A stretch of 64,000 nt of DNA from assembly GCA_907164885.2 (NCBI GenBank), contig OU015499.1, positions 147,748,118-147,812,117 on the forward strand, written 5' to 3'. The notes below the pieces were generated by a model that ran no database searches, was not told the DNA's origin, and worked only from the letters and a program-made list of their open reading frames with translations. The translations under genes and the position numbers were made by a program. Of the stretch, positions 33,756-47,782 are shown piece after piece. How positions within the stretch are numbered: the first letter of the stretch is position 1; every line of letters begins with the position of its first letter. This DNA is from Dolomedes plantarius. Taxonomy: Eukaryota > Arthropoda > Arachnida > Araneae > Dolomedidae.

Positions 33756-34504
33756 GTTACCACGTGCTTGCAGTTTAGGTCAAAAATATCTGTAACTACC
33801 AAACTACAATCCAAATAAATATGCCTAAAAACACACCCATGAGCAAAATATACTTTGTTATTCCCGTAATAGTTTTATATATTTTATTAGATTTATGAAC
33901 TTTTTAATCTAATGGTACAAAGCTTTATTCTCAGATGTCGATATTACACATTTCTTGAAGCATAAAGCTTAATAATTATTAATGAAATAATTTGAATTTT
34001 TGACAAGTAAATGAATATAAAGGTAAGATAATAGTTATGATTTCTGTATACATTATTCTTCAGTGGCTATCTTGGGGGGGAAAACGTATGAAATCTTGCA
34101 TCCTTCTGATCTACCATGACAAAAGAGTGGCTAAGGAATCTCAAGTCCAAATAGCAATAACTTTAAAAATAAATAATTTAAATTATGCAAAACATAATTT
34201 ATAACATTTAGTTATACATATCTCACTTCTAGCACTGACAAACTTCTATAATTTGCTGTTAATTTAAAGTGAGAGATGCAAAGCGTAACCAAGGTTTTGG
34301 AAAAACAATCTAGACATTATAAATTTAGACTTTTGAGTGTGATTCAATATGATAGTATAATAATAGTACATCTCTCTAAATTTATTCTTCTCTCTACAGA
34401 TCATTGAGTGCAGAAATAAAATGTTTAAGGAATTGACGAATTAAGAACTTAAACGTATTACCGGCAGTTACAGAGTTTGGGTCATTGTGTAAAGAAACAT
34501 CAGC

Positions 34505-36016
34505 ATGGCAGTGGAGCAAATGTCATATATTTTCAGTGTCGAAGGACCTTCAGATGAAAGCCATTCCTGCAAGCGAATCTAACTGAAGCTGAATATAAAT
34601 GCACTCCATGCGGGAAAAAATTCTCTGTACAGACCACTTTAAAAAAACATCTCCATACCATACAGGAGACAAGCCTTTCGCCTGCACTGAATGCAAGAAA
34701 TTTTTTTACAGAAAACAGCTTTTAAAAATCATCTCCATTTGCATACAGGAGAGAAACCTTTTGCCTGCGATGTATGTGAGAAAGGTTTCTCAGGTGGGTA
34801 ATTTAAATAGACATCTCCTTACAAATACAGGCGAGAAATCTTTTACCTGCACTGTAAGTGAGAAAAGATTTTCCGACCTGCATAGTTTAAAAAATCAGTC
34901 GGTGTTCATACAGAACAGAAACCTTTTTGCCTGCAATGAATGTGGGAAAAAATTTTCTGGAAAGTCTAATTTATTAACTCATCTCCGTAGTCATACAGGA
35001 GAGAACCTTTTGCCTGCACTGTATGTGAGAAAAGATTCTCTATCCTTGGTAATTTAAAAGTACATCTCCGTACCCATACAGGAGAGAAACCTTATAACTG
35101 CACTGTATGTGAGAAAAGATTTTCTCAGCTAGGTGATTTAGAAAGGCATATGCGTATCCGCCATACAGGAGAGAAATCTTTCGCTTGCAATGTATGTCAG
35201 AAAGGTTCCTGAGCTAAGGAATTTAAAAATTCATACTGCTTAACCATACAGGAGAGAAACCTTTTGCCTTGCACTGTATGTGAGAAAAGTTTCTCTATCC
35301 TTGGTAATTTAAAAGTACATCTCCGTATCCATACAGGAGAGAAACCTTATCACGGCACTGTATGTGAGAAAAGATTTTCTCGGCTAGGTGATTTAGAAAA
35401 GCATATGCGTATCCATACAGGAGAGAAACCTTTTGGCCTGCACTGTATGTGAGAAAAGATATTTTCATCAAAGTAAATTTAAAAGTACATTCTCCGTACC
35501 ATACAGGAGAGAAACCTTATGACTGCACTGTATGTGAGAAAAGATTTACTCAGCTGGTCATTTAAATAGACATCTCCTTACCCATACAGGAGAGAAACCT
35601 TTTACCTGCTCTGTAAGTGAGAAAAGATTTTCTGACCTGCATAGTTTAAAAAAAATCATGTCGGTGTTCATACAGAACAGAAATCTTTTGCCTGCACTGA
35701 ATGTCAGAAAAATTTTTCTAAAAAGGCTAATTTAAAAACTCATCTCCTTAGCATACAGGAGAGAAACCTTTTTGCCTGCGATGTATGTGAGAAAAGGTTT
35801 TTTCAGCTAAGTAATTTAAAAACACATCTGCGTACCCATACAGGAGAGAACCTTTGGCTGCTCTGTGTGTGTTAAAAGATTTTCTGATCAAAGTAATTTA
35901 GTTGCACATCTCCGCACACACACAGGAGAGAAACCTTTTGCCTGCGATGTATGTGAGAAAGGTTTTATGATCGAAGGAATTTAAAAAATCATCTGCGTAC
36001 CCATACAGGAGAGTAA
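34505..36016 (+). pseudogene. second copy of the C2H2 gene, frameshifted throughout
   Basis: Same ATG context and finger order as 761-2278, ending at the shared TAA 36014-36016. One-base losses and gains occur about every hundred bases (the first near 34574, where CAAGTCGAATC has become CAAGCGAATC), so no frame longer than about 150 residues remains. Most changes are in short homopolymers, so sequencing or consensus error is as likely as true decay. Confidence 0.85.
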
Positions 36017-36450
36017 CCTTTTGCCTGCATGTATGTGAGAGAAGGTTTTCTGAGCTAAGGTATTTAAAACCACATCTGCGTACCCATATAGGAGAGAAAA
36101 CTTTTGTCTGTGATGTATGTGAGGAAAGGTTTTCTGAGATAAGGATTTTAAAAAGACATCTGTGTCGCCATACAGGAGAGAAATATTTGCCTGCGATGTA
36201 TGTGAAAAAAGGTTTTCTGAGCTAAGGCATTTAAAAGACATCTTTGTGCCCATACAGGAGAGAAACCTTTTGCCTGAACTGTCTGTGAGAAAAGATTCCC
36301 TATCCTTGGTAATTAAAAGGACATCTCCATACCCATACAGGAGAGAAACTTTTTCCCCTGCATTGTCTGCAAGGAAAGATTTTCTGAGCTGGGGAATTAA
36401 AAGATGCACCTCTGTATCCATACAGCACACTCTTTTCTCTGGATTGAATG
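36017..36450 (+). pseudogene. second copy of the eroding finger tail
   Basis: Carries the same TGA (Cys) and TAA (Leu) changes as 2279-2700, plus new one-base indels. Confidence 0.7.
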
Positions 36451-37224
36451 GAGAAAAAATTTTCTCTGCAGAAATTCCACTTGTAAATAAGGATTAAATT
36501 CTATTTGTGAATAAAGCAAATGAAGTGACAGCCTTTATAATAAATACACATTAATACAGCTTCAAGAATTATGCAAAAGTGGTTGATTTATTGAAAATGA
36601 AGGGAAAATTTGCTACTGAATATTCAAAGTGTGTTGAAAATACAAGTATTTAAACTTTTCTAAACTTGGACAATAAATCTAAGGAATAGAAATGTTACTC
36701 TTTAGCATATTAGTAATCTTTTGCATAGCAAATGGTAACTGACTGGGATCTATACAGGCCCGTAAATAAAAAATGTTTTTCCTTGTGATTTTCTTTAAAA
36801 TTTCACTTTGTTTTAAAATGAAATATGGAAGATTATTTAGTAAATAAAATATTAATATTTCTAGTAAAAGGTATTTACAACCTAACAAGATGAAGGTTTA
36901 CCAGTATATAATCTTATTAGTTTGTAAATTAAATTTAACAGAAAAAACTGGGGAGTTTTTTTTCAACTTCTAAATCTATGTGTATATTGTTTTAAAATAA
37001 AACAATAATATAGTATAAATACTTGAATATTTTTATGTTCAAAGTTAACTTATATAGTGGTGTTTAAAGTTAAGAGAATTATCGAATTTTATTGAATTTC
37101 TGGATAATTAATGGACTGATTTCAATGAAAATTGGTATTGATACATAGTTCCATAAGGGAAAAAAAATTATTCCATAAAACAGTCATGGTACGCTTTCAT
37201 GATTGTCATTTTGGCTCATCTGCA
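36451..37224. other. spacer after the second zinc-finger copy, nothing recognised
   Basis: Includes the AATAAA signal equivalent to 2777 near 36510; otherwise as at 2783-3495. Confidence 0.45.
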
Positions 37225-37585
37225 TTTGAATGTCCAAATTCTACCCTGCAAGATGGAACTCAAAGTGACTCAAATTTGGGGTGTGAACACCTATCGCAGT
37301 CATACAGCTCTCACCGCACATTGCTATACTGCAAATAGAGCAGACTGATAAATCCCTGTGGCCAATTGGTTTTCACTCATGGGGCAACGCAGTTTGGGCT
37401 CCTAGATGATTCTCGAAGGAGGATGGTGGAGCTGTAATTGCCCTTCCAAGAGTGTCCTAGATATGCTCAATAGGGTTTAGGTCTGGATATCTGGCTGGCC
37501 TGTCTATCCGGCGAATATCCTCAATTTCAAGATAATCATCAATTAGGTTAGCCTTATGTAGACAACATTGTTGTCCACTAAAATT
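37225..37585 (-). mobile_element. Tc1 C-terminal relic, second copy
   Basis: Same DLNPIEHI-stop-DTLGRAI block as at 3496-3865, with the shared TAG codon. Confidence 0.7.
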
Positions 37586-37817
37586 AATTGAGGTCTAACT
37601 GCAGCACTGAAAGTTGAATATAGGGCTGTAAGATCTAGTAAGCTAGGAATAAACTAACATGACAGATTCGAACATGAGCGAACTCATAACAACTCAGCAA
37701 ATGATCAATGAAGGGAGTTCGAAGTGACTCATCTAGTAGAAATCTATGTAGAAATGAGCGAATAGAAAAAAATATCAGATGATCTGCCGAGGAAAGTTTC
37801 ACAAAACTGCCTTGCAG

Positions 37818-38018
37818 ATCAAAAGTAAACCAAGGTGCTGAAGAGAGCGTATAAAAGTACAAATGGATAAATTAAAGAAGAGGGATGCTACATTTGGCAT
37901 AATTTATATATCCTGAGGAATTAGTTCAAAGTCCTAGTATTCCGAGACAGCACCACACCAATTAATCCAATGTAACACTGGTTAGAGCATTTAGAAATGT
38001 CTAACAATCCTACTACTG
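37818..38018 (+). CDS. candidate exon A, second copy (frameshifted)
   Basis: Acceptor CTTGCAG at 37811-37817 and donor GTAAGT at 38019 are conserved. One-base indels break the frame relative to 4093-4294. Confidence 0.3.
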
Positions 38019-38398
38019 GTAAGTGTCGTATTTATTACTTGTATACATATAATTTAAATAAAATATTTGTTTTAAAATTTTTTGTCATTGCTCAATCCCC
38101 ATCCTCTAAGCACTTATTTTTTAGTATAGACTGTGTTAGATTACTGCACTTATATATTATTATTAGCTTATTGGTTGATTTAGTTTTACATTCATGGTTT
38201 TGACACTGTCTAAATCCATAGCAGACTGTAGTCTAAAATTCCCTACTATCTATATATTTCAAATTTTGGAATTTAATTTCGTTCATTTCTTCACGTATAA
38301 TTTTCAATAATGTAACTGAATTATTAATTTCTTAGTATGTATTGCCCATTATGTATTAAAAAGTTTAGGTTTAAAGCGTTTAAATCAATTTTTTTTAG

Positions 38399-38496
38399 GA
38401 AGATGTAGCATTTACAAGCTGGTTCAAAAGGGTTGCGGTATAAAATTGTTATACCTCCGAAAAAAATCCTTGCTATGCCCCTGTTATCAGAAACAG
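38399..38496 (+). CDS. candidate exon B, second copy
   Basis: The donor CAG|GTAACC is intact here, supporting the exon boundary inferred at 4680-4775. The interior has small indels. Confidence 0.3.
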
Positions 38497-39529
38497 GTAA
38501 CCGTAATATTTAAACATAAGATAAAATATGATTTTTTTAAGGTCAGAAAATAAAACTAATGATGTTTTTTCCAATATAATTTAGTAAAGTGATTTTTCCC
38601 CCTTTGTGCATCAAATTTTCCTTAATATTTTGATATATATTTTGTATATATATTAACAAAATATTAATTTTGTTTAAAGTTAAGACTAATCTGAATTTAT
38701 ATGCAACTATGTATGTATGCAATAAACTTGTTTTGGTAGTTATGCATGTAAATATGCAATGGAATAAGAAAATGAGTGTTAAACACACTGAAGAGAAAAT
38801 CCCACCCCCCCCCTCCCCTGAGAAAAGTTGTGAAATAATGTTCATGGATTTTGAAATGAATCGGTTTGGTTTTGAATTTGGTCTGAATTGAGGAGATTGA
38901 TTTTCATTAAATTCATGTAACAGTAAACTGAAGTGCCTAGGCCTGACACTAACTTTGGCCATACTGATTTGTTTTTCCTTTAACTATAATATTTTACACA
39001 ACTTTTAAACTGTAAAACCGAAGCCCATTATGTATTAACTGTGATATTTATTACAAATTATTTTGCCTGATCTCAGGTCACATGTATAATTTTAATCTGT
39101 GTATTTTTTTTCAGGTTGTGATGTGATTGTTTGCCTCAAACGAGGAGTCTAGGTAATCTTAGAGGCAATGCAACCCTCAGCTAAATGTGATGGAGAGTGG
39201 CAATATAACAGAGTCTGCAGTTGTCTGGCATGGGGTATGTTCATGAATAAGCAAAACTTAAGTTAAAAATATCAAGTTTATTCAGATTCAATAAACATTA
39301 AAAATATGAAAACAATATCTGAGAACATTGTATAACCAAAATAATCTCACAGAGAGACTTCCTGCACCACGAATCTCTCTAGCTCGTGAGTCCAACTATG
39401 TGTGCTGCTAGGGGCACCTTTTCTCTAACTCGAGCGGTATTTATAGAAGCAAGTCAGATAAACATTAACATATATTTGCATAAAATGCACTGGAAAGGAA
39501 AATAATAAACCATGCGAAATAATGAAAAC
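38497..39529. other. non-coding stretch, as 4777-5810
   Basis: Contains the poly-C run near 38800 and the acceptor-like site at 39113-39114, followed 38 bases later by AG|GTAATC. No gene was established. Confidence 0.4.
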
Positions 39530-40531
39530 CCCATTTCTCAGATGTAGGACAGGCGAGATGTTCAACTGCATCGTCAGGCTCTCAAACCATTCTGGAACAC
39601 ACCTAGCAGTGTGGATAGGGGGCATTGTCGTCTGAAAAAGCGGTCGCTCTCCAGGGATACAGTCTGGACAAAAGGATGGACATGATCACGTAGAACGCTT
39701 AGATAGTGATTGGATTTGATCCTCCCATGCAGAATAACAAGTGGCCCAGACCGCGCCAAGATATCGCACCCCATACCATGATGGAGCCACCCCATGCTTC
39801 ACAGTCGGCAAGAGGCATTCAGGATGAAACGCTTCTTGGACGTTCCCCAGACATAAACGCGTCCGGTCGTCTGAAATAGGGTGAATGACGATTCATCTGA
39901 CCATATTACCTGTTGCCACTGCTGTGGGGGACCAGCCTTTGTGATCTGTGCACCATTGGCGTCGCTTGAAAGCATTAGTTCTGTCACCAAGGGTTTTACG
40001 AATTGCCACTCTTGCATAAATGTTCGCAGCATGAAGTTCCCTTTTGACAGTTTTTGTTGAAACGGGGTCCTGGGAGAGGACTGTTCGTTCGGATGTTTCT
40101 CGGATAACGATTGCTTGTGCTTTCGGGCTACTATGCGCTTCAAGACCCGTCTATCCCTATCAGCAAGCTTGGACTTTCGGCCACTGTTGTGCTTTGAAGA
40201 TGTCGTCTTACCCTCTTTCGTGTACGCTGTGATACGGCTGATACCGTACTCCTTTCAAACCCCAAAAGGTTGCTGTTTCCGTAACCGATGCTCCACTTAA
40301 ACGCGCTCCAACTATCCTTCCTCTTTGGAAACTCTGACAGGTCTGACATTTTAACTTATCACAGACAGTTCGATAGAAGCATGCAACGTAGGTGACTGCT
40401 GTTGAGAGACTGATACCTTCCTCTTCACGCTCACTTGGTGGCAGACTTCTGTTACAGGTGGCGCGGCTGTACTTCAGGTGTAAATACGTCATACTTTTCA
40501 CAGGTGTTCGTATTATTTTGTACTCCATCTG
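39530..40531 (-). mobile_element. truncated Tc1-like element, second copy
   Basis: Same content as 5811-6813. The transposase frame (start at 40349) is broken into pieces of 60-115 residues by one-base indels. Confidence 0.7.
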
Positions 40532-41248
40532 TAGATGTGCGGTCTGCCACTAATTAATGGCTGGACTTTTATTGCCATGCCAAACAGTCTTTAATATGTG
40601 TTTATCAGGAGCCTACTGCCGTCTTTATTAACTTATTTTTACATGCTGTTTTGGAGTAACCTGCGATGTTTTTAAGCTACGCAGCCATGTATGTTATTTT
40701 CAAGTGCTAAACAACTTTAGTAGTTCATCCACCATGCCTTCTTTAGATATGGATATATTCACCGGAGACTTATTTATCATCACTTAATTTTTTTTACGCC
40801 TGTCAACAGTATGTTTTTCAGATACCGACAAGTTTATTTCTTCTATGTAATTATATATTGATACAAAGTGATACTATAATATGGATACGTGTGTATTTCA
40901 TCTGTACTGGTAACGTACATCGTTATATTCTGTACTTAAAAATTTATAATTGACAATTTTTTTGGTTTCTATTATGTTTATATTATGATAAAGTGATTAC
41001 TGGTTAAACTTAAACCTTCGTTATATTTTGTTGCAATACGTTTTAACTAATACATGACATGCATTATTCCTAGCCTCCGTATATTTAATTTATTTATGAA
41101 GTTAAAGAAACGTAAGCCATCTTGATTTACCATATCACGCTTCTTCTGCATAACAGTATATACTTGCTATTAACTAATTTAATTGCTGGGCTTTGATATA
41201 CGGCCAACTTGCCCTATGCCCAACATGAACGCGACAGTGTTATTGAGA
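40532..41248. other. AT-rich spacer, as 6814-7545
   Basis: No gene recognised. Confidence 0.35.
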
Positions 41249-41321
41249 CTAGCTAAATACCCGTGCTTCGCTACAGGGTACATTAAAATTAAATACAACG
41301 ACAATGTATACAATTAATGTC

Positions 41322-41353
<32 letters not shown>

Positions 41354-42482
41354 ATGCCACGGACGCGGGCCGAAGAATGAAGGGCTGAGTGGCATAGTTT
41401 TGATTATGATTCTTCTTGCTTCATCTAATTGAGGGTAAAATGGATGATTTGTCGCCCGACCGTGCATCACAAATGTTTAATCCATTCCCGCAACATCTTC
41501 CACCTCGGACACACAAAACACCACAACTTTTCTAAACTTCATTCTTATTTCAAGATACACGGAAATACAACATCTCGGGGCAACATACAAATGAAAAAAG
41601 CATATCCTACGTGATACCAAACCTTAAAAAAACTTATCTCGTCATGTGATCGTAGTAGGGTTTAATTTTTTAAAGAGTTAGGGAAAGGCGTGACTAATGC
41701 GCTAAGGCATTAATTTCTACCTACGCTGCGCAAGGTTTAGTTTTCGAGTAATAGGCCGCCATTTAATATTTCTCTCGAGGTTATTAGAACTTAGAATCAA
41801 AAGCGAAATTAGTTCGAACGCAACAGGGAATTTAGAATAAATTAGAATTTAAACGAGTTATAGGATTTTTAATGTTATATATATATATACATAATAAATA
41901 CAACGGTAATGTATGCGATTAATTTGTATGTTTAATATCCATAAAACTTACTAATTTGAATTGAATTCTTAAAAACGTCTATCTGAATTAGTCTAGTGGT
42001 TAAATTTTACCCTTTTACCGTATTTCAATATTTTTTGTCAATTTATTTCGTTGTTATGCACGTGACGCAAAATTAATTTCAAGTATTGCAAAAAGAAAAA
42101 TAAACCACGTGATTAGCGTTAATAATTTAAATTCGAAAAATTAATTTTTAAAAATTCACCAAAAATCAGAAAATAGAGGTAAATATTCGAAAAAGATTTT
42201 AAGGGAGCTTTATGATCTTTCTCGGGATATTAATTTTATAACCCTCCAATTATTATTATAAATGCAAATTTTAAAAACTTTATAAAAATGCTTTAAAAAT
42301 TTAATTTTTAAAAAAATCTAAGAAGAATTTTTCAAAAATCTTTCGTAGTGCACTCCTACACTATAAAAAGAACCACCATGCAAAATTTCAGCCCTTTAGG
42401 TCCAGCGGTTTGGTCTGTGCGGTATCTGTCAGTCAGTCAGTTACGAAACAGTTTTTATATAATATCTATATATTATATAGAT
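41249..42482 (+). repeat. ACCCGTGCTTCGCTAC repeat, second copy
   Basis: Matches 7546-8774 including the (AT)n tract, the GTCAGTCAGTCAGTTACG phrase and the terminal hairpin. Confidence 0.4.
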
Positions 42483-42560
42483 AAAAACGAAGCACAATCA
42501 GTAATTCTCAATCAATGACGAAGATATTTATAAAAATACGTTTCGTTAGCGGACAGTTAA

Positions 42561-43067
42561 TGTTGTTACCAAATAAACTGTGTCTAATTTTTTTATGTAC
42601 CTTGAAATTTTGCTCTCGGTAATTTTTGCGTACTTCTTTATAGATACTTTTACAATGTATTTAATGCTTCGAGATACTTGAATAAAACTGTTGAACTTTC
42701 TAGAAGGTTTTAGAACCTTGTACTTTACACTACAATAGGAATATTCCACCCGCGAGCTGTCGGTGTCGCCGGCACACGATCTGTAGTTTAGTTGAGTGGA
42801 GTGGCAACGCCGATTTTTGGCTTCGAGAAAAACACAGTTGAGAGCCACAACGTGCAGACGTGTGCCTCGGTTCTAGATCTACGATCGCCCCACCTTCTGA
42901 TCTGAGTATATACATGTTTGTTTGTGATTCATGTGCGTCCGTCTACGTGTGTAATATAATGTATTAAAAGGATTACTAAGGACTCATCATTCGAAGCTCT
43001 CCCACGAACTATTTTAGATATCGAAATTTGAGTAGATAGAACAGTCGATACCCCGCTGATCATAACA
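42561..43067 (-). repeat. possible solo LTR, second copy
   Basis: Near-identical to 8853-9359, with the same TG...CA ends. Confidence 0.35.
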
Positions 43068-44485
43068 TTCATGGATTACTGAGCCAGATTTTTTACCTTT
43101 CCATGGAAAGGGAAAGCTACAATTAAAAAAAAGTTTTGAAAAGTACTTATAACCCGTAGACCGAGAATTTTACGCCTGAAAACGACTGTCTCGAGTGACA
43201 CTATTTCATTTTTTCTCGTTTGACTTGCTACATCGTTTGTCTTATGACCGAGAAGTTTGAAGCATGTTGCTTTAAGGTTTTCCGTACCCTTCCCCGTAAC
43301 GTAAATAAATGTAACGTGTGTCTAGACAATTTATCGTTTTATGAATTAGTTGTTATTTCTGTAATTGAAAGTGAATAGAAGGAATCCATGCCTGAAGTTG
43401 ATACTGAATAAATAATGATTTTAAAGAGCATAAAATGAAAAGTCAAATTTTTTACAGAAACAAAAATATCGCAATATCATGGCAACAGCATGAACACTTT
43501 TGACAAAAAGTTTACTTGCTTAAATATAGTTGTAAACAGATATATTTAAAAATCTGTATTTTTACATCTGTATTTTTCTGTGTCATAAAGTACAGAGTAA
43601 TTACCAATAGAACATGCCTCTTGCAACTTATTCAACTGATATGGGGCCCGCATAATATCTTACAAATTTATTGATGGGGTCCGTGTAAGCACACGGATTT
43701 ATTAATGTGGTCATCAGTTCAGAAAAGTTAAAGACCCGAAAACCTTCGAGTCCCTGAGAAAGCATTTTTGTAATATATTTTGTCCTCTTCCATAGTTGTT
43801 GATAATCACAAATACACTTTCTTTTCTGAAACTTTCTTGAAAAAAGAAGTATGAGTTCACCATAGAAAAAATTATTTTTTAAATATCACTATCCGAGTAA
43901 CGAAGTTTGGGTGAATATTTTCATATATGGGAGCAATGTTTTATACTTTTAGGCTTGGGTCATCAAATAAAATTCTTTCTGTCAAGGAAAAACAAAATTT
44001 CTAATTCTGGAACTGAAAGAGAAATGTTTCTACCTAGAAATGATATGGTCTTTTTTCGACATCTCACAAAAATGTCTACCTATGAATGCATGGGGATGAA
44101 AGCAAATTTCGGATCCAAATCGCTTTTTCAAGAGTTATGATTTAGATTCCGCTTTAGTCTCAAGGTGTTATGCTTTAGTAATTATTATCCAGTGTTATGC
44201 TTACTGCCAAAATTAACTTTACGATGAATCCACTAAAATATCCCGGGCTTGCATTGTTACACCTTAAATCAAACTAGGTTTTCATTGTTTCATTGTAATT
44301 AAAATTCCTATTTTTAAGAGTTTTATCTTTAAAAAGTTTTATATTCAAAAGTTTATTGAATTGAGTATTTTCCATTATTTTAAGGTATCCTATACCATCC
44401 ATTTATAACACGTGTAAGAACGAGTGTATCTGCAAACTGCCATATTCCCGAATCATTTTAACACTATACTATCGTCATAGAAAAT
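43068..44485. other. AT-rich spacer, as 9360-10774
   Basis: No gene recognised; almost no differences from copy 1. Confidence 0.45.
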
Positions 44486-44493
44486 GCAAGTAC

Positions 44494-45345
44494 TAGGGAT
44501 GCGACATCGATGTTTTGATAAAAAAATCGATGTTTCAACATCGATTTATTGAAGCCGGTGTTTTTTTAACATCGATATTTTGTGCTCGATGTTTTACGTT
44601 GTCTCGATTTTTTTTTTTTTTAATGAAAAAGTACCGTAATAAAAAAAAATACCACGTAGCATAATTTTCACATTCAGTAAATGTAAGTCTGAATTCTGAA
44701 AAGGAATAATACAAAAGGGGGAATGATTCCTTAGCAAACAGACAAATGGCAATTAACAACCAATGAACCTATCAGAGCGCTTGGAATGTTCCTGAAACTC
44801 CAGAACTTTCCATGGGGTTTTATTTTACAAATAGTATATACACGAGTGCATCCATTTAAGTTTTTGTTTTGTTCTGGTTTTATATAAGTTGACGTTAATA
44901 CGTATTATTAGTAAGATGCCTCCCAAAAGTACCGTTCGGAAATATTTTTACAAAACCACTGAAAAATTGGCGAAATGCAATATTTGCCTTAAGTCCCTCA
45001 AAACTTCTGGCAATACCACGAATTTATCTGGACATTTGAAGGAAAAACATGGCGGCATTTACAACGAGAATTTTGAGTCATCAATGTAGCCCAAAGCAAT
45101 TAAGTTTTTGTCATTTATGCCTGCCCAATCAGAGAGTAAAATTAAATCACCCCTCGCCCCACGACTAACGGAAGTAACATTAATGTTAGAGATTACTAAA
45201 CCAGTTTTTAAAAATGGATGTTCTAAAACATCGATGTTTAAAAACATCGATGGTTTTTGGGCGATTTTTTATTAGCATCGATGTTTTAATATTGAAAATC
45301 GATGTTTCAAAACATCGATGTTTTGTTATCGATGTCGCATCACTA
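44494..45345 (+). mobile_element. small hAT element with BED finger, second copy
   Basis: Same ends and the same GCAAGTAC/GCAAGTTC duplication (44486-44493 and 45346-45353). Confidence 0.8.
44916..45089 (+). CDS. lone BED-type zinc finger, second copy
   Basis: Identical in protein sequence to 11206-11379, with the TATATAA motif about 30 bases upstream. Confidence 0.6.
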   Translation: MPPKSTVRKYFYKTTEKLAKCNICLKSLKTSGNTTNLSGHLKEKHGGIYNENFESSM

Positions 45346-45353
45346 GCAAGTTC

Positions 45354-47266
45354 ATGACTTCAAGAGTAAGTTTTTGTTAGTTTCTTACGTAACCAAATAA
45401 AAATTCCCGACGAATGTCCTATATTTTTCGATCAGCTTTGCTGATTTTTGTCTGTGCGTTCCAAAAAAGACTATTCATCTTCACTAAATTTTGACGCGGA
45501 GACAAGAGTTATTCTTTTGTTAGGCGGCCATAATATTTCAGTTCAGTTTTTAAAAGAACTAACATAATATATTTCATATACTGTGTAAAGCCCACTCGCA
45601 ACTTTTGAGATATGAATTCATGAGCTAAACATGATCCATAAAAAATTGGGTCCAAGTCATAATTTTAATGCAAGAGACAACAAGAAAATTAACTTTACGA
45701 TGACTTGTCTATAACTAGAAACTATAAATTCAAGCACGCAGTGTTAGTTATTTTTCATTCGCATAGAAGATCGATTACAAAATTTAACTTCAATGATAAT
45801 TCAGTGAAAAATAATCTCTGTTAGCAAGAGAAACATTTGTAGATGTACAAAAATTGAAATTAAAAGCTGTTTGAACCTACTACTAAACGACTTTACTTAT
45901 TTTTTTTCCATTTTTCGCCACTTTTTTTATTCGTATTTTTTTTTTTAAATTGTTTCGTTGTCCCTCTCCGATATATCTTTTTTCGTATTTAAATTGGCGA
46001 CAGATTCTGACTCTAAATTTGTCCAGCTATAAATAATTTTTTCTACTTCTGTTACACCGCCTGTAAAAAAGGGTTTCTTGACGCCATTAAAACGTACTCA
46101 CCAAGGAAAGCTTCTAAATTTCTTAAAAGCGAAACCAGTGATAAAACTTGTCTTGCATTTGCATTACCTTCATTTGTTACGTGTATTCTCTTTTTAAACA
46201 CAGAAAATTCAGAAAAGAACTTAAGATTCGCTTTGAAAGGTTTTTTTTTTGACATATTTACAGAGAACTTCATAAATATTTGAGTATGTCACAAGTTTGC
46301 TCATGTATGGATGTTCTAAATCAGTGATTCTAAACCTTTTTGTCTGCCAAAACTCTTAATCTAACGTCAAAACAATAATATTTTCAAATGTAGATATTTC
46401 TGTTCTTTATGTATGCTCAAGATGGGTCAAGTGCATAAATTTCTGGAAAAACACGTATTTCCCTTTTTCAGCTTAAAACATGCTAAATCTTTTAGAATCA
46501 AACAAAACGGACAGATTGTCTCTAAGATGATTACTTTGCCAAACGCAGCGTTTATATTCAGTACTGTCTGTGAGTACACTACTATTTATGAGTACTTTTA
46601 AGTCCGCTTACCTCGGAATAGAATATTACGATTGACTTAAAAAACAGTTGATCTAAAGATAGTTGCAAAATATCTCTGAGAAATTTTGTAGAGCATATCT
46701 TTATTCCATTAATCTTAAACAGTCTTCAGGGTTTATAATTTAGACTAAAATTTCTGAAAATAATTGAACTCGGAAAAAAAAACCACCACGAAAAGATAAT
46801 CCTTTATACTGTTTTAAAATTTTTATGTATAAGATATTTTGAAATACCAGACAAATTATCTAGAAACTTTCCAGCGCAAAATGTGAAAGAAATATATGCA
46901 AATAAGGTTATTGGCTCTTCGAATCTATATAAAAAAATAAACATGAATTAAAATTTAAATTTATAAGTTTCAGTTTGTTAATTCGTGTAGGAGAAATTTT
47001 CTCTATGGTAATAAGTCACTTTAAAAAATCCGTACAAATTGTAAGTAGACAAAAAAATTAAATTTTCTTTGTTCTTAACTGCTCTTAAAGAAAACGGAAA
47101 ATGCATATAAATTAAAAAAATATTTTATAACCTGATTTAGGTGTTTCGATTTCTAATCCACCAGTTGTTCTCATTTTGACAAACAATTATAAATTCACAA
47201 GATCAGTTATAAAGAAAAAAAACTGGCCGTCCTCTTGGAGTAGTAATTATCAAACTTACTGTAATT
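45354..47266. other. AT-rich spacer, as 11643-13556
   Basis: No gene recognised. Confidence 0.45.
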
Positions 47267-47310
47267 GACTTACTGTACTGTTATGGCATGCTTGAATACT
47301 GTACTGTTAT

Positions 47311-47371
47311 GGCATGCTTGAAACTTTATTTTATGAATGGTACATTCATAAAATGAAGTTTCAAGTTTGCC
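47311..47371. repeat. 61-base palindrome in the opposite orientation to copy 1
   Basis: Matches the reverse complement of 13597-13657 at 59 of 61 positions. The two exceptions lie in the last arm (CAAGTTTGCC instead of CAAGCATGCC). Confidence 0.85.
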
Positions 47372-47413
47372 ATGCCGAGTATTCAATGTTATCTTTTCTG
47401 CATTTATATATTA

Positions 47414-47488
47414 CTTAGCTGAATACCCGTGCTTTGCTACGGAGTACATTCAAATTAAAGACAATGGTCAATGTATGCAATTAATACC

Positions 47489-47543
<55 letters not shown>

Positions 47544-47782
47544 GGTACAAAACCTGATAAATATAAATTTAAGAAGATGAGAAGAATAAAATATAATGAT
47601 AAACAGAAGTTCTTGCTATACGTCTACCGGCTATACGTAATGCACAATCACGCTGCATTTCTAATCATTTGCATATCTCCCCGACATGTACCTTCATTGC
47701 AAGTTTCGTTACGATCCCGCAATTATTTCTTGGTGCGCTAATTTTTTTGTCCATGAGTATAATATATATATATATATATATA
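47414..47782 (+). repeat. second ACCCGTGC repeat with (AT)n, copy 2
   Basis: As 13701-14068; the AT tract is at about 47494-47539. Confidence 0.45.

Noticed and set aside
34505..36016. Second zinc-finger copy as a truly decayed paralogue
   Set aside because: Changes are almost only one-base indels at homopolymers with hardly any substitutions, which is not the pattern of neutral decay; error is at least as likely.
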